Positions 13,636 to 23,456 of a stretch of DNA of 64,000 bases are shown here, piece after piece. Numbering within the stretch: position 1 is the stretch's first letter; every line of letters begins with the position of its first letter. Made by a program: the position numbers and the translations under genes. A model generated the notes under the pieces. That model was not told the DNA's origin. It worked only from the letters and a program-made list of their open reading frames with translations, and ran no database searches. This stretch comes from Hydrogenophaga sp. Its GTDB lineage: Bacteria; Pseudomonadota; Gammaproteobacteria; Burkholderiales; Burkholderiaceae_C. The stretch is from NCBI GenBank assembly GCA_018333605.1, contig JAGXSV010000043.1, positions 1-64,000 on the forward strand, given 5' to 3'.

Positions 13636-14596
13636 AGTTCAGGTCTTCGACGCCGTCCTCGCGGTTCTGCTGCTCTGGCTGGGCTGGCGCGCGCTGGCCA
13701 GCGCCGACCTGTTCAAGGCCGTGGTGCAGTTCATCGTCTTCGGGCTGCTGCTGTCGCTGACCTGGGTGCGGCTGGGCGCGCCCGATGTCGCGCTGGCCGA
13801 GGCCGCGATCGGCGCCGGTCTGGCGGGCGCGCTGCTGCTCGACACGCTGGCGCGCATGGGCCCCAGCGGCGCCGCCGACGAAGCGCGGCCGCTGGCCCTG
13901 ACGCCTGCGCGCGTTGGCATCGCGCTGGCCGTGATCGGCCTGGCCGTGCTGCTGGTGGCCTCGGTGCTGGCCCTGCCCGCGCGCTGGCCAGGCCTGGTCG
14001 AACCGGCATTGCAGCAACTCTCGGCCAGCGGTGTCAGCAACCCGGTGACGGCCACGCTGCTCAACTACCGCGCCTGGGACACCCTGCTGGAGATCGGCGT
14101 GCTGATGCTGGCCGTGCTGGGCGTGTGGATCCTCGATGCCGAACCGGCGCTGCCCCGCCCTGCCCCCGACCCGATGCTCGGGCTGCTGTTGCGCGTGCTG
14201 CTGCCGCTGACGGTGATCGTGGCCGGCTACCTGTTGTGGGTCGGCGCGCACGCACCCGGTGGCGCCTTCCAGGGCGGGGCACTGCTGGCGGCCGGCGGCG
14301 TGCTGTGGCACCTGGCGCGGCCGCTCTCGCTCGGTCCAAGCCGGGCGGTGCGGGCGGTCGTCGTGTTCGGCTTCGCAGTCTTTCTGGCGGTCGGTGTGGC
14401 GGCGGCCCTGCTCGGCGGCGGCTTGCTGACCTTTCCACCTGAACACGCCGGCGCCATCATCCTGGTGATCGAAGCCGCCGCCATGCTGTCGATCGCGCTC
14501 ATCATGGTGGCGCTGTTCGTTGGCCGCCAGCGCCCGGCGACAGACCCGCAAGCCGCCGACACCACCGGCACTCAGGACACGGGGGCGGCACCGTGA
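13625..14596 (+). CDS. Fused DUF4040 (MbhD/MrpA C-terminal-like) plus MnhB-domain protein
   Basis: N-term ADLFKAVVQFIVFGLLLSLTWVRLGAPDVALAEAAIGAGLAGALLLDTL; C-term GAHAPGGAFQGGALLAAGGVLWHLARP (MnhB). Confidence 0.82.
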   Translation: MTAEVQVFDAVLAVLLLWLGWRALASADLFKAVVQFIVFGLLLSLTWVRLGAPDVALAEAAIGAGLAGALLLDTLARMGPSGAADEARPLALTPARVGIALAVIGLAVLLVASVLALPARWPGLVEPALQQLSASGVSNPVTATLLNYRAWDTLLEIGVLMLAVLGVWILDAEPALPRPAPDPMLGLLLRVLLPLTVIVAGYLLWVGAHAPGGAFQGGALLAAGGVLWHLARPLSLGPSRAVRAVVVFGFAVFLAVGVAAALLGGGLLTFPPEHAGAIILVIEAAAMLSIALIMVALFVGRQRPATDPQAADTTGTQDTGAAP

Positions 14597-14928
14597 GCCT
14601 GGCGCTGCTGTACGGTCTGGCCGGCATCGCGCTGGTGGCCATGGGGCTGTATGCGGCGCTGGCGGCGCGCCATGTGCTGCGCCGCCTGCTCGGCCTGAAC
14701 GTGCTGGGCTCGGGCGTATTCATGATGCTGGTCGCCCTGGCCTCGCGCGCCAGCGACAGCGCGGGACGCCCCGACCCGGTGCCGCACGCCATGGTGCTCA
14801 CCGGCATCGTCGTCGCCGTCAGCGCCACCGCGCTGGCGCTGGCGCTGCTGCGCCGCATGCATGCGCACGACGGCAGCCCGCGCCTGCCCGAAGACCGCGA
14901 CGACGCTTCGGACGGCCCTTCCCCATGA
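14593..14928 (+). CDS. Mrp antiporter subunit C (MnhC/NuoK-like)
   Basis: LRRLLGLNVLGSGVFMMLVALASRA..DPVPHAMVLTGIVVAVSATALALAL. Confidence 0.87.
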   Translation: MSLALLYGLAGIALVAMGLYAALAARHVLRRLLGLNVLGSGVFMMLVALASRASDSAGRPDPVPHAMVLTGIVVAVSATALALALLRRMHAHDGSPRLPEDRDDASDGPSP

Positions 14929-16409
14929 CCGGCAGCGCGGCGCTCGTGACGGTGCTCGCCGTGCCGCTGGCCGGTGCGGCGGCGGCGCTGCTGGTCGGTC
15001 GGCGCGGCGCTGCGGTCGTCGGCTTGCTGACCAGCGCGCTCGGCGTGGTGGCGGCGTTCGCGCTGGCGGCGCACGTGTTCGCTGGCGGCCTGCAGCGCGT
15101 TGCGGTCGGCGGCTGGGCGGTTCCGCTGGGCATGGAATTGCGCGCCGACGGCCTGGCCACGGCCATGCTGCTGATGACGGCGGTGATCGGTGCGGGCATT
15201 TCGGTCTACGCCTGGCGCTACTTCGGCGCCGATGACCACCACGACCGACACGTTCACCCGGTGGGCCCGTCCGGGTCAGGCTCGACCCAGTGGCTGTTCT
15301 GGCCGGTGTGGCTGCTGGCCTGGGGGGCGCTCAACGCGCTGTACCTGTCGGGCGACCTGTTCAACCTTTACGTCACGCTGGAGCTGCTGGGGCTGGCTGC
15401 GGTGGCGCTGGTGGCGCTGGCCGGCGCGGGTGCGGCCGCCGCCGCGCTGCGCTACCTGCTGTTCGCGCTGCTGGGCTCGATGCTCTACATCCTGGGCGTC
15501 GAGCTGCTGTACGCAGCGCACCAGACGCTGGACCTGCTGCAACTGCGCGAGCGCCTGCAGCCCGGCGTGTCGGTCTGGCTGGCCGCGGCGCTGATGAGCA
15601 CCGGGCTGCTGGTCAAGACCGCCATCTTCCCGTTGCACGTCTGGTTGCCACCCGCTCACGGCTCGGCGCCCGCGCCGGTGTCGGCGGCGCTGTCGGCACT
15701 GGTCGTCAAGGCCGGCTTCTACCTGCTGGCTCGGCTGTGGCTGGACCTGTTCGGCAGCCTGCCGGGCGCTTCGGTGGCGCCTTTGCTGCTCGGCGCGCTG
15801 GGCGCGGGCGCGGTGCTCTGGGGCGGCGTGCAGGCGCTGCGCCAGACGCGCCTGAAGGCGATGATCGCCTACTCCACCGTGGCCCAGTTGGGCTACCTGA
15901 TGATCGCGCTGCCACTGGCGGGCAGGGTCACAGACGGTGCGATGCACGCCGCCGTGCTGCTGGCGGCCAGCCACGCGGCGGCCAAGGCCTCGATGTTCAT
16001 GTGTGCCGGCTCGCTGCTCGCAGCCTACGGGCACGACCGCATCGACGCGCTGACGGGCTTTGGCACGCGGCTGCCGATCACCGCCACCGCCTTCGCGCTG
16101 GCCGCGATCAGCCTGGTCGGCCTGCCGCCCACCGGTGGCTTCGTGGGCAAGTTCGCGCTGGTGGAAGCGGCGGTGCGCGCCGACGCCTGGTGGGCGGTGG
16201 CGGTGGTGCTGCTCGGCAGCCTGCTGGCGGCCGCGTTCCTGTTCCACGCGCTGTCGCGCGCCTTCGTCGAAGCGCCCGCCGACACGGCGTCGGCCAGGGT
16301 GGCGAGGGCCCCGCAACTGGTCGCGCTGGCGCTGGCGCTGCTGGCCGTGGCCCTGGTCGCTGCGGGTGAGCCGCTGCGCCACCTGCTCGCGGCGGGGGCG
16401 GCAAATTGA
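14925..16409 (+). CDS. Proton-conducting antiporter subunit (MrpD-like #1)
   Basis: GDLFNLYVTLELLGLAAVAL, LLVKTAIFPLHVWLPPAHGSAPAPVSAALSALVVKAGFYLLARL, TRLKAMIAYSTVAQLGYLMIA, HAAAKASMFMCAG. Confidence 0.9.
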   Translation: MTGSAALVTVLAVPLAGAAAALLVGRRGAAVVGLLTSALGVVAAFALAAHVFAGGLQRVAVGGWAVPLGMELRADGLATAMLLMTAVIGAGISVYAWRYFGADDHHDRHVHPVGPSGSGSTQWLFWPVWLLAWGALNALYLSGDLFNLYVTLELLGLAAVALVALAGAGAAAAALRYLLFALLGSMLYILGVELLYAAHQTLDLLQLRERLQPGVSVWLAAALMSTGLLVKTAIFPLHVWLPPAHGSAPAPVSAALSALVVKAGFYLLARLWLDLFGSLPGASVAPLLLGALGAGAVLWGGVQALRQTRLKAMIAYSTVAQLGYLMIALPLAGRVTDGAMHAAVLLAASHAAAKASMFMCAGSLLAAYGHDRIDALTGFGTRLPITATAFALAAISLVGLPPTGGFVGKFALVEAAVRADAWWAVAVVLLGSLLAAAFLFHALSRAFVEAPADTASARVARAPQLVALALALLAVALVAAGEPLRHLLAAGAAN

Positions 16410-17902
16410 GCGCGCAGGCCTGGGTGCCGCTGGCGGTGGTGGCGAGTTCGCTGCTGCCGGGTCTGATCATCTTTCTGCTGCCCGAAGACCGGCGCGGGCT
16501 GCGCGCGACGCTGAACCTCGCGGGCGCGTTCGCCAAGCTGGCGCTGGTCGGGCTGATGCTCTGGAACGTCGGCCGTTTCCAGGACTACGAGGCGCGCATG
16601 ACGGTGCTGCCCGGGCTGGACCTGGTGCTGCGTGCCGACGAGCTGAGCCTGCTCTTCATGAGCCTGTCGGCGCTGCTGTGGCTGCTGACCACGGTCTACG
16701 CCATCGGCTACCTCGAAGATTCGCCGCACCGCAGCCGCTTCTTCGGCTTCTTCAGCCTGTGCGTCTCGGCCACTGCGGGCATCGCGCTGGCGGGCAACCT
16801 GTTCACGCTGTTTGTGTTCTACGAGATCCTCACGCTGGTGACATATCCGCTGGTCATCCACCGCGGCACACCGGCCGCCTTGGCCGCCGGGCGCACCTAC
16901 CTCTTCTACACCGTGCCGGCCGGCGCGCTGCTGCTGCTGGCGGTGGTCGCCAGCCAGGTGCTGACCGGTCCGCAGGACTTCGTCGGCGCGGGCTACCTCA
17001 AGCCCTTCGCCGAAGAGCACGCCACGACCCTGGTGCTGCTGTTCGTGGCGCTGATCGCCGGTTTCGGCGTCAAGGCCGCGCTGGTACCGCTGCACGGCTG
17101 GCTGCCGCTGGCGATGGTGGCGCCGGCGCCGGTGTCGGCGCTGCTGCACGCGGTGGCGGTGGTCAAGGCCGGGGCCTTCGCCATCGTGCGCGTGGTCTAC
17201 GAGGTGTTCGGCGTCGAATTCGCCGCCACGCTGGGCGTGCTCACGCCGCTGGCCGTGGTGGCCTCGGTGACCATTCTCTACGGTTCGCTGCGCGCACTGA
17301 TGCAGGACGAGCTGAAGAAGCGCCTGGCCTACTCCACCGTGAGCCAGGTCTCGTACATTGTGCTCGGCACAGCGCTGCTCGGCCCGATCGCCACCATCGG
17401 CGCGCTGGTGCACCTGGTGCACCAGGGTCTGATGAAGATCACCCTGTTCTTCAGCGCCGGCAACTACGCCGAGACGCTGGGCGTGCACCATGTCAGCGAA
17501 ATGGACGGCATCGGCCGGCGCATGCCCTGGACCACCGCCGCCTTCACGGTCGGCGCGCTGGGCATGATCGGCGTGCCGCCGGTGGCGGGCTTCGTCAGCA
17601 AACTCTACCTCGGCGCCGGCGCGGCGCAGGCCGGGCAGTGGTGGGCGATTGGCGTGCTCGCTGCGTCCAGCCTGCTCAACGCGATGTACTTCCTGCCGGT
17701 GCTGCACCGCGCCTGGTTCCGCCCGCAGAACGGCCCCTGGCCGCACGAGGACGGCCGCGGCCGCGACGCCAAGCCGATGCTGCTGCTGCCGGTGCTGCTG
17801 ACGGCGCTGTTCTCGCTCGGCGTGGGCGTGCTGGCGACGATGCCGTGGAGCCCGCTCGAATGGGCGCACCTGATCATGCGCAAGGAGTATGTGGGTGGCT
17901 GA
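16406..17902 (+). CDS. Proton-conducting antiporter subunit (MrpD-like #2)
   Basis: GNLFTLFVFYEILTLVTYPLV, GFGVKAALVPLHGWLPLAMVAPAPVSALLHAVAVVKAGAFAIVRV, LKKRLAYSTVSQVSYIVLG. Confidence 0.9.
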   Translation: MSAQAWVPLAVVASSLLPGLIIFLLPEDRRGLRATLNLAGAFAKLALVGLMLWNVGRFQDYEARMTVLPGLDLVLRADELSLLFMSLSALLWLLTTVYAIGYLEDSPHRSRFFGFFSLCVSATAGIALAGNLFTLFVFYEILTLVTYPLVIHRGTPAALAAGRTYLFYTVPAGALLLLAVVASQVLTGPQDFVGAGYLKPFAEEHATTLVLLFVALIAGFGVKAALVPLHGWLPLAMVAPAPVSALLHAVAVVKAGAFAIVRVVYEVFGVEFAATLGVLTPLAVVASVTILYGSLRALMQDELKKRLAYSTVSQVSYIVLGTALLGPIATIGALVHLVHQGLMKITLFFSAGNYAETLGVHHVSEMDGIGRRMPWTTAAFTVGALGMIGVPPVAGFVSKLYLGAGAAQAGQWWAIGVLAASSLLNAMYFLPVLHRAWFRPQNGPWPHEDGRGRDAKPMLLLPVLLTALFSLGVGVLATMPWSPLEWAHLIMRKEYVGG

Positions 17903-19619
17903 AGCGAGCGGCGCCCTGACCTGGCTGGCCCCGGCGCTCGTGCCGCTGGTCGCCATGCTGCTCCTGCTGCCAGGGCTGCGCCGGCTGCACCGCCTGCGCC
18001 TGCTGCTGCCGCTGGCGGCGCTGCCCGCCCTGGGCGTGGCGCTGTTCGCGCCGCCGGGCAGCGTCGACCTGCCGTGGCTGTTCCTCGGTGCGCGCTTCGG
18101 GCTGGACGACACCGGGCGCGTCTTCCTGCTCTTCACCGCGGCGCTGTGGCTGGCCGGCGGTGTGCATGCGCTGGGCTATCTGCACGACGACCCGCGAAGC
18201 AACAGCTTCTGGCTGTTCTGGTGTGCGGCGATGGCGGGCAATCTCGGCCTGGTGCTGGCGCAGGACGCGGCGAGCTTCTACGTCTTCTTCGCCCTCATGA
18301 GCTTCGCCGCCTACGGGCTGGTGGTGCACTCGCGCACACCCGAGGCGCTGCACGCGGGCCGCATCTACCTGGCGCTGGTGGTGCTGGGCGAGCTGGCGCT
18401 GTTCGCCGCCATCGCGCTGGCCTGGCAGGCCGCGGGCAGCCTGAACTTCGCCGACATCGGACCGGCGCTCGCCGCGTCGCCCTGGCGCGATGCGGTGATC
18501 GCGCTCACGCTGCTGGGCTTCGGCATCAAGGTCGGCGCGCTGCCGCTGCACGTGTGGCTGCCGCTGGCGCACCCGGTGGCGCCAACGCCGGCCAGCGCCG
18601 TGCTGTCGGGCGCGATGATCAAGGCCGGCCTGCTGGGCTGGCTGCGGTTGCTGCCGCTGGGGGCCGCTGGCGCGCCGGCCTGGGGCGAGGCGCTGGTGGT
18701 GCTGGGCCTCGTGGCGGCGTTTGCCGCCGCGCTGGTCGGCGCCACACAGCGCCAGGCCAAAGCGGCGCTGGCCTATTCGAGCATCAGCCAGATGGGCTTG
18801 GTCACCGTAGCCGTGGGCATCGCGCTGGCCGCGCCCGCCGCCGCCCCGGCGGCGGTGGCCGCGGCCACCCTCTACGCCTTCCATCACGCCTTTGCCAAGG
18901 CGGCGCTGTTCCTGGGCGTGAGCCTGGGGGGCGCGGCAACGCCCGGCCCCCGGGCACTGTGGCTACTGGGTCTGGCGCTGCCGGCCCTGGCCCTGGTCGG
19001 CGCGCCGCTGACCAGCGGCTTTGCCGCCAAGGCGGCGCTCAAGGCCGCGCTGCCCGAGACCTGGGCCTGGCTCGGCATGGCATTGAGCCTGGCCGCTGCC
19101 GGCACCACGCTGGTGCTGCTGCGCACGCTCTGGCTGCTGAAGCGCGACGCCGGAAGCCACGCCGCGCACCCGCCGAACCCCGCCATGTGGGCCGGCTGGG
19201 CGCTGCTGGTGGCCGCCAGCGCGGCCGGCTGGTTCATGATCGGAGATGCGCGCGACCTGCTGCCCGCCACGACCAGCGACTGGGCGGCCGCGATCTGGCC
19301 GATCGTGCTGGGCGCGATCCTGGCGCTGCTGGTCTGGGCGTGGCGCCGCAGGCGTGTGGGCGCCGATGGGTTCACGGTGCCGCCGGGGGACCTTCTGGTG
19401 CCGCTGCTGGCGCTGGCCAGAGCCGTCGCCGGGTCGAAGCGGCACCAGCAGGTGCCGACGGCAGGGCACGCCGAGCACGGCACAGAGGAGGTGGCGCAAT
19501 CCACCGTGCCGTCATGGCCCGGGCTGGCCCGCGCCGAATCGGCGCTGGCCGGGGGCGCCGGCCTCGCGCTGGCCCTTCTCGGCGCGGCCATGGTCGCGCT
19601 GTTGATCGTGTCGGCGTAG
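17889..19619 (+). CDS. Proton-conducting antiporter subunit (MrpD/HyfB-like #3)
   Basis: LLGFGIKVGALPLHVWLPLAHPVAPTPASAVLSGAMIKAGLLGWLRL, QAKAALAYSSISQMGLVTVAVG, FHHAFAKAALFLGVSL. Confidence 0.87.
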   Translation: MWVAEASGALTWLAPALVPLVAMLLLLPGLRRLHRLRLLLPLAALPALGVALFAPPGSVDLPWLFLGARFGLDDTGRVFLLFTAALWLAGGVHALGYLHDDPRSNSFWLFWCAAMAGNLGLVLAQDAASFYVFFALMSFAAYGLVVHSRTPEALHAGRIYLALVVLGELALFAAIALAWQAAGSLNFADIGPALAASPWRDAVIALTLLGFGIKVGALPLHVWLPLAHPVAPTPASAVLSGAMIKAGLLGWLRLLPLGAAGAPAWGEALVVLGLVAAFAAALVGATQRQAKAALAYSSISQMGLVTVAVGIALAAPAAAPAAVAAATLYAFHHAFAKAALFLGVSLGGAATPGPRALWLLGLALPALALVGAPLTSGFAAKAALKAALPETWAWLGMALSLAAAGTTLVLLRTLWLLKRDAGSHAAHPPNPAMWAGWALLVAASAAGWFMIGDARDLLPATTSDWAAAIWPIVLGAILALLVWAWRRRRVGADGFTVPPGDLLVPLLALARAVAGSKRHQQVPTAGHAEHGTEEVAQSTVPSWPGLARAESALAGGAGLALALLGAAMVALLIVSA

Positions 19620-19734
19620 CGCGGCGCGCCCTTTTCAGCGCCCGCTCGTCAGCACCGACTGGATCCGGCGACGCCAGGCTCTGGCGCCCTCACTGAGCGC
19701 GACGCGTTCGGAGGTTTGACGGGACATTTCCAGC

Positions 19735-19772
19735 GGAAAGGCGCGGTCAACCGACGTTTCCGGTTCAATTCA
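19735..19772. repeat. Possible element end related to the right end of the 32.1-32.3 kb inverted-repeat element
   Basis: aaaggcgcggtcaaccgacgtttccgg resembles aaagagcgcggtcaactgccgtgtccagg at 32300-32328. Confidence 0.35.
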
Positions 19773-20448
19773 GGATGCTTGCGCCGACAGCGTCGCCGGC
19801 ACGCTGCAGCGGCCCGAGCGGATTGACCTGCCGCTCGGTGCGGTCGATGCGTGCCTCGCCACCGAAGTTGCGAAACACGACGAGGTCGCCGCGCACGACC
19901 ACCAGCCCGTTAAAACGCCAGCCACCGACGGTCGTGGTGCGCCGGAAGTTGAAGAAGTCGAGCCAGAACGAGCCCTCGCGGCGCTGTGTCTGCCCGCCCA
20001 AATGGAACACATAGGCCCGGCATTGCGACTGCGCGGCCACGCAGGCGCGCGCACCCGCGTCCAGCGCCTCCAGTGGCACGCCGGGATGCGGCGCGAGCAG
20101 CGTCACGACATCCGGGTACGGCACCCGCGTGACGTTGCGACCACCCTCCGGATCGAAGCCCAGCCCCGCGAGCTCGACAACGGTCGTTTGAAATGGCACC
20201 ACCCGCTCGAGCGCCTGCTGTGCCGCTTCAAAACTGTCGAAGCCCGAGGGTTGTTCACTCGAGCCGCGCGGCAGCAGCGACGCACAGCCACCCACCGATG
20301 CGCTCAGCAGCACAGCCAGCGCCATCCGCAGGGGACGCGTCGCAGCGCGCGGTGGCGCCTCCAGCAAACCCACGTCGGGAATCGGCTTGTTGTCGATTCC
20401 GACGCAACCGGGTTCGACGAACACCGCCGCTCTCGTCTTCATTGTCAT
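19765..20448 (-). CDS. Hypothetical lipoprotein
   Basis: MTMKTRAAVF...LLSASVGGCASLL lipobox; no recognised domain. Confidence 0.65.
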   Translation of the reverse strand: MTMKTRAAVFVEPGCVGIDNKPIPDVGLLEAPPRAATRPLRMALAVLLSASVGGCASLLPRGSSEQPSGFDSFEAAQQALERVVPFQTTVVELAGLGFDPEGGRNVTRVPYPDVVTLLAPHPGVPLEALDAGARACVAAQSQCRAYVFHLGGQTQRREGSFWLDFFNFRRTTTVGGWRFNGLVVVRGDLVVFRNFGGEARIDRTERQVNPLGPLQRAGDAVGASILN

Positions 20449-20580
20449 GGAAACATCCTGCCCTGTTGAAAGGGTGTTGAACTGGGAGATGCGCGCATTC
20501 TCCATGCAGGAGGCGAACAAGGAAGCGAACGCCGTTTGACATCGGCCAACGAACGCGCCGCCAGCGCGCTGCCTCGTCTC

Positions 20581-21501
20581 TCAGGCAACCGGGCGTGCCA
20601 GCCCGGTCACCACCTTGGCCTGGTCGCGCGCCAGTTCCTCGCGCGTGCTGAGGCGGCGGAACCAGACCGTCACCGCGCTGGAGGTCAGCACGATGAACAG
20701 CGAATACAGCACCGGGATCAGCAGCACCTGCTGTTGCTTCTCGCCCGCGAAGGTCAGCAGCACGATCAGCACGGCCAGCGGGCCGTTCTGGATGCCGGTC
20801 TCCAGCGCGATGGTGCGGCTGCGCACCGGGTCCTGCCTGAACAGGCGGGACAGGCCGAAGCCCAGCAGCATACCGACGATGCCCAGCCCGACCGCCGCGA
20901 CGTACACCTCCCTCGGCGTGGTCGCCAGCAGCATGTGGTTGCGCGGCACCCAGGTGACGATCAGGAACAGGATGACGAAGACCCCGAGCAGTCCGCCGAT
21001 CAGTTCGATGGTGGCGCCGACATTGGGTTTCCACTTGCGCAACACGATGCCGATGAGGGTGGGCACGATCAGCACCACCAGCACCTGGGCGACGTTGCCG
21101 GCCGGCACCGTGAACTCGGCCGGCAGGTCCTTCAGGCCCGAGTAGAACGCCAGCAGCAGCGGCACCACGGCCACCGCGACCAGCGTTGAGCAGATCGTCA
21201 TCATGATCGATAGCGCCAGGGTGCCCTTGCTGAAGTAGGCGAAGATGTTCGAGGTCGTGCCGCCCGGCATGCAGCCCATCAGGATCAGGCCGATCGCCAG
21301 CGCCGGCGCCAGCCCCAGCAGCAGGGCCAGGGTGTAGGCCACGAAGGGCATGATGCCGTACTGGCAGACCAGGCCGATCAGGATGCCCTTGGGTTTGCGG
21401 AAGGCGATGCGGAAGTCCTTGAAGGTGAGCGAGGCGCCCATGCCCAGCATGATGAGCATCATCATGACGCCGAGCAGTTGGGTTTCGAATTCGCTGAGCA
21501 T
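20581..21501 (-). CDS. Bile acid:sodium symporter (SBF/BASS) family transporter
   Basis: 306 aa membrane protein; GLVCQYGIMPFVAYTLALLLGLAPALAIGLILMGCMPGGTTSNIFAYFSKGTLALSIMMT. Confidence 0.9.
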   Translation of the reverse strand: MLSEFETQLLGVMMMLIMLGMGASLTFKDFRIAFRKPKGILIGLVCQYGIMPFVAYTLALLLGLAPALAIGLILMGCMPGGTTSNIFAYFSKGTLALSIMMTICSTLVAVAVVPLLLAFYSGLKDLPAEFTVPAGNVAQVLVVLIVPTLIGIVLRKWKPNVGATIELIGGLLGVFVILFLIVTWVPRNHMLLATTPREVYVAAVGLGIVGMLLGFGLSRLFRQDPVRSRTIALETGIQNGPLAVLIVLLTFAGEKQQQVLLIPVLYSLFIVLTSSAVTVWFRRLSTREELARDQAKVVTGLARPVA

Positions 21502-21525
21502 GGTGGGTGTCCTTTGTTGCGAGGC

Positions 21526-23376
21526 TCAGGCGGGCTTGCCCTGCGTCTGGGTCTGGGTCTGCCGCTGGTAGTCGGCTTTCAGATCCTTGCGCAGGATCTT
21601 GCCCACCGGTGTCTTGGGCAGCTCCTTGCGGAACTCGATGCTCTTGGGCCGCTTGTAGTCGGTGAGCAGCGTCTTGCAGTGGGCGCGCACCCGCTCCTCG
21701 GTGAGGCCGTCCTGCTGCGCCACGATGTAGGCGCGCACCGCTTCGCCGCTGTGGCTGTCGGGCACGCCGATCACGCCGACTTCCAGCACCTCGTCCATCA
21801 GCGCGATGGCGTCCTCGACCTCGTTCGGATAGACGTTGAAACCCGACACCAGAATCATGTCCTTCTTCCGGTCGACAATGCGGAAGTAGCCGTCCTTGTC
21901 CATCACCGCCACGTCGCCGGTGTACAGCCAGCCGTCGCGTATCGCCTTGGCCGTCTCGTCCGGCCGCTGCCAGTAGCCGGCCATCACCTGCGGGCCGCGC
22001 ACGATCAGTTCGCCCGGCTCGCCCAGCGCCACCGGCACACCCTGGTCGTCCACCAGGCGCACCTCGGTGCCGGGCGCTGGAATGCCGATCGAGTCGGGTT
22101 TGCGCGTGCCGCCGATGGGGTTGAAGCTCACCACCGGCGAGGTCTCGGTCAGGCCGTAGCCTTCGGCGATGGGCGTGCCGGTGATCTGCTGCCAGCGATC
22201 CGCCACCGCGTGCTGCAGCGAGGTGCCGCCGGCCACCGCCGCCTTCAGGTGCTCGGGCGGGAAGGCGGTGAACCACTCCTCGTTCAGCAGCGCGTTGAAC
22301 AGCGTGTTGACACCGCTGACCCAGGTGACGGGATAGTTGTCGAAGGCGCGCTGCAGGTTCTGGATCGGGCGCGGGTTGGGTACCAGCACGTTGTGCGCGC
22401 CCACCGCGTAGAAGCACAGCAGGTTGAAGGTGAAGGCGAAGATGTGGTAAAGCGGCAGCGCGGTCAGCACCACCTCTTTGCCCTCATCGACGTGGCTGCG
22501 CCCCATCGCCAGCGCCTGCTCGATGTTGTGCAGCAGGTTGCCGTGGGTGAGCATCGCCCCCTTGCCCACACCGGTGGTGCCGCCGGTGTACTGCAGCACG
22601 GCCAGCGCGGCGTGATTCACCGCTTGCAAGTAGGCGGCGACATCGACCCGCTCGCGCTGCCGGGCCGCCGCGCCTTCGGCCAGCGCCGCAGCCAGCCGCA
22701 CATGCCCGACCGTGATCTTCGGCAGCACCTGGTTCCACATCTTCATCACACCGCGGATCACCGCGCGCGGCACCGGCGAGAAAAACTGCGACACCTCGGC
22801 GACGATCACCCGCCTGATGGCCGTGCGCTTCAGAATGCCTTCGAGCTTGTTGGCGAACATGTCCACGATCACCAGCGCCTCGGCGCCGCTGTCCGCGAAC
22901 TGGTGCTCCATTTCCGCTGGTGTGTACAGCGGGTTGATGTTCACCAGCACGCAGTCGGCCTTCAGGATGCCGAAGGCCACCACCGGATAGGCCAGGCAGT
23001 TGGGCGTCTGGATCGCGACCCGGGCGCCCGGCGCCAGACCGAGCACCTGGCGCAGGTAGACCGCGAAGTCGTCGGACAGGGCGTCGACCTGCCCAAACGT
23101 GAGCGAGCCGTGCATGCCGTTGGGCATGCAGGTGGTGAACGCGACCTGTGCCGCGTAGCGCTCGGCCGTTGCGCGCAGCAAGGCGGGCAGGTGGGCGTGC
23201 CGCAGCGGGCCCAGCTCGCGCGGGATGTTCGTGCCGTAGTGTTCGAGCCAGGGCTTCAGGTCGTAGATGGCGGCGGCGGAGTTCAGGGCGGTCTCCTGGT
23301 GTCTGGGTGTGAGAGCGACAAACTGCTGTGGTGCGAGGGTCTGGGCGGATGGGCGTTCCCGTGCACGAAGACCCAT
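21526..23376 (-). CDS. Long-chain fatty acid--CoA ligase (AMP-binding)
   Basis: LQYTGGTTGVGKGAMLTHGNLLHN (AMP-binding), GYGLTETSPVVS, DGWLYTGDVAVMDKDGYFRIVDRKKDMILVSGFNVYPNEVE, KTPVGKILRKDLK; start uncertain. Confidence 0.92.
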   Translation of the reverse strand: MGLRARERPSAQTLAPQQFVALTPRHQETALNSAAAIYDLKPWLEHYGTNIPRELGPLRHAHLPALLRATAERYAAQVAFTTCMPNGMHGSLTFGQVDALSDDFAVYLRQVLGLAPGARVAIQTPNCLAYPVVAFGILKADCVLVNINPLYTPAEMEHQFADSGAEALVIVDMFANKLEGILKRTAIRRVIVAEVSQFFSPVPRAVIRGVMKMWNQVLPKITVGHVRLAAALAEGAAARQRERVDVAAYLQAVNHAALAVLQYTGGTTGVGKGAMLTHGNLLHNIEQALAMGRSHVDEGKEVVLTALPLYHIFAFTFNLLCFYAVGAHNVLVPNPRPIQNLQRAFDNYPVTWVSGVNTLFNALLNEEWFTAFPPEHLKAAVAGGTSLQHAVADRWQQITGTPIAEGYGLTETSPVVSFNPIGGTRKPDSIGIPAPGTEVRLVDDQGVPVALGEPGELIVRGPQVMAGYWQRPDETAKAIRDGWLYTGDVAVMDKDGYFRIVDRKKDMILVSGFNVYPNEVEDAIALMDEVLEVGVIGVPDSHSGEAVRAYIVAQQDGLTEERVRAHCKTLLTDYKRPKSIEFRKELPKTPVGKILRKDLKADYQRQTQTQTQGKPA

Positions 23377-23456
23377 CGGGTCGCCGCTTGACCTGCGTCA
23401 CCCGGCGTGCGAATCGTAGCCCAGCTGACACGTTGGCGGTTCAGAATCGCGCTGTG

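Noticed and set aside
16025-18136. 703-aa minus ORF, and other long ORFs (e.g. 8952-11237, 28371-31382) opposite the P-type ATPase, antiporter and L,D-transpeptidase genes
   Set aside because: Low-complexity R/H/Q/A-rich antisense translations typical of high-GC shadows.
12367-19619. DAC (DabA/DabB) inorganic carbon uptake or a hydrogenase operon
   Set aside because: NuoL/MrpD-like subunits are present, but no DabA (DUF2309)-like, hydrogenase or NuoBCD-like protein is encoded next to them.
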